DNA of 64,000 bases. It comes from Pseudomonas mosselii (GTDB lineage: Bacteria; Pseudomonadota; Gammaproteobacteria; Pseudomonadales; Pseudomonadaceae). Shown here piece after piece: positions 63,651 to 64,000 of the stretch. The stretch covers positions 62,001 through 126,000 of the forward strand of contig NZ_VAUO01000008.1 in the NCBI RefSeq assembly GCF_005796105.1, written 5' to 3'. The first letter of the stretch is position 1. Each line of letters begins with the position of its first letter. The notes beneath the pieces are model-generated. The model did no database searches. It was not told where the DNA came from and saw only the letters and a list, made by a program, of their open reading frames with translations. The translations under genes and the position numbers were made by a program.

Positions 63651-64000
63651 ATGCGTGCTGCCGCCTTTTCTTTATTGTTCTCCACGCTCTGCGCTGCGGG
63701 CCTGGCCCAGGCCGCGCCGCTGTCGGTTTGCACCGAAGCCAGCCCTGAAGGCTTCGACGTGGTCCAGTACAATTCGCTGACCACCACCAACGCCTCGGCC
63801 GACGTGCTGATGAACCGTCTGGTGGAGTTCGACGCAGAGCAAGGCAAGGTGGTGCCCAGCCTGGCCGAGCGTTGGAGCGTGTCGCCCGACGGACTGATCT
63901 ATGACTTCCAACTGCGCAAGGACGTGAAGTTCCACACCACGCCTTACTTCAAGCCCAGTCGCGAACTGAACGCCGACGACGTGCTGTTCAGCTTCCAGCG
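63651..64000 (+). CDS. ABC transporter periplasmic binding protein, dipeptide type (3' end off window)
   Basis: The ATG is preceded by AGGAG. A Sec signal peptide (MRAAAFSLLFSTLCAAGLAQA) leads into LSVCTEASPEGFDVVQYNS and LVEFDAEQGKVVPSLAERWS, typical of family 5 binding proteins such as DppA. About 117 residues are visible of an expected 530. The gene order in P. putida suggests a dipeptide permease operon continues to the right. Confidence 0.9.
   Translation, partial: MRAAAFSLLFSTLCAAGLAQAAPLSVCTEASPEGFDVVQYNSLTTTNASADVLMNRLVEFDAEQGKVVPSLAERWSVSPDGLIYDFQLRKDVKFHTTPYFKPSRELNADDVLFSFQ

Noticed and set aside
1..64000. tRNA and rRNA genes
   Set aside because: I looked for cloverleaf-like and rRNA signature sequences in the intergenic gaps and recognised none; a tRNAscan/barrnap run would settle it.

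Overview
The window is a high-GC gammaproteobacterial chromosome, almost certainly the Pseudomonas putida group. The gene order from about 32.5 kb rightward (amaA-amaB, LysR, hglS, chemoreceptor, LysR, MATE pump, GGDEF/EAL, rep, xpt, acetyl-CoA hydrolase, cytochrome c5, XRE-cupin, dadX-dadA, lrp, YkgJ, puuB-like, DUF1127, MocR, cls-like, MFS, puuC-like, rpmG-rpmB) matches my memory of the P. putida order. REP/REPIN palindromes typical of this group fill many intergenic gaps.

Region 1 (1 to about 14632) is one side of a lower-GC Tn7-like transposon inserted in comM, whose 3' part resumes at 14633. Read inward from that end, the transposition genes are tnsA, tnsB, tnsC, tniQ and a cysteine-rich gene split by a nine-A run, all on the minus strand. 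A TnsE-like gene converges on them. Inward of these lies cargo: a GIY-YIG protein gene divergent from a Gabija-type pair (gajA OLD/TOPRIM ATPase-nuclease and gajB UvrD-like helicase), a small ORF, a MITE-like palindromic element, and the 3' end of a large unrecognised gene that runs off the left edge. The other transposon end and the 5' part of comM lie outside the window.

Region 2 (14.6 to 32.5 kb) is core or flexible chromosome. It holds a signalling module (a very large pseudokinase-ATPase-GAF-histidine kinase divergent from a wHTH-REC-LuxR regulator and a REC-only protein), two paralogous YcaC-like isochorismatase-fold hydrolases, two AraC-type regulators, a CPA2 antiporter, a HigBA toxin-antitoxin pair, a DUF6124-like small gene behind a strongly structured leader, two AT-richer genes (one secreted and FlhE-like), and an MscS channel with a cyclic-nucleotide-binding-like domain.

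Region 3 (32.5 to 64 kb) is rich in amino-acid and polyamine catabolism. AmaA and AmaB take L-pipecolate to 2-aminoadipate and HglS takes 2-oxoadipate to 2-hydroxyglutarate, which together form the lysine route. DadA and DadX with an Lrp-type regulator use alanine. A PuuB-like oxidase, a PuuC-like dehydrogenase, an XRE-cupin regulator, a MocR regulator and a cupin protein suggest polyamine or amine use. Housekeeping genes are rep, xpt, rpmG and rpmB. The last gene, a dipeptide-type ABC binding protein, is cut by the right edge.

The least explained items are the transposon with several candidate target-selection genes, one carrying an A9 frame break; the GIY-YIG neighbour of Gabija; and the structured leader before the DUF6124-like gene.
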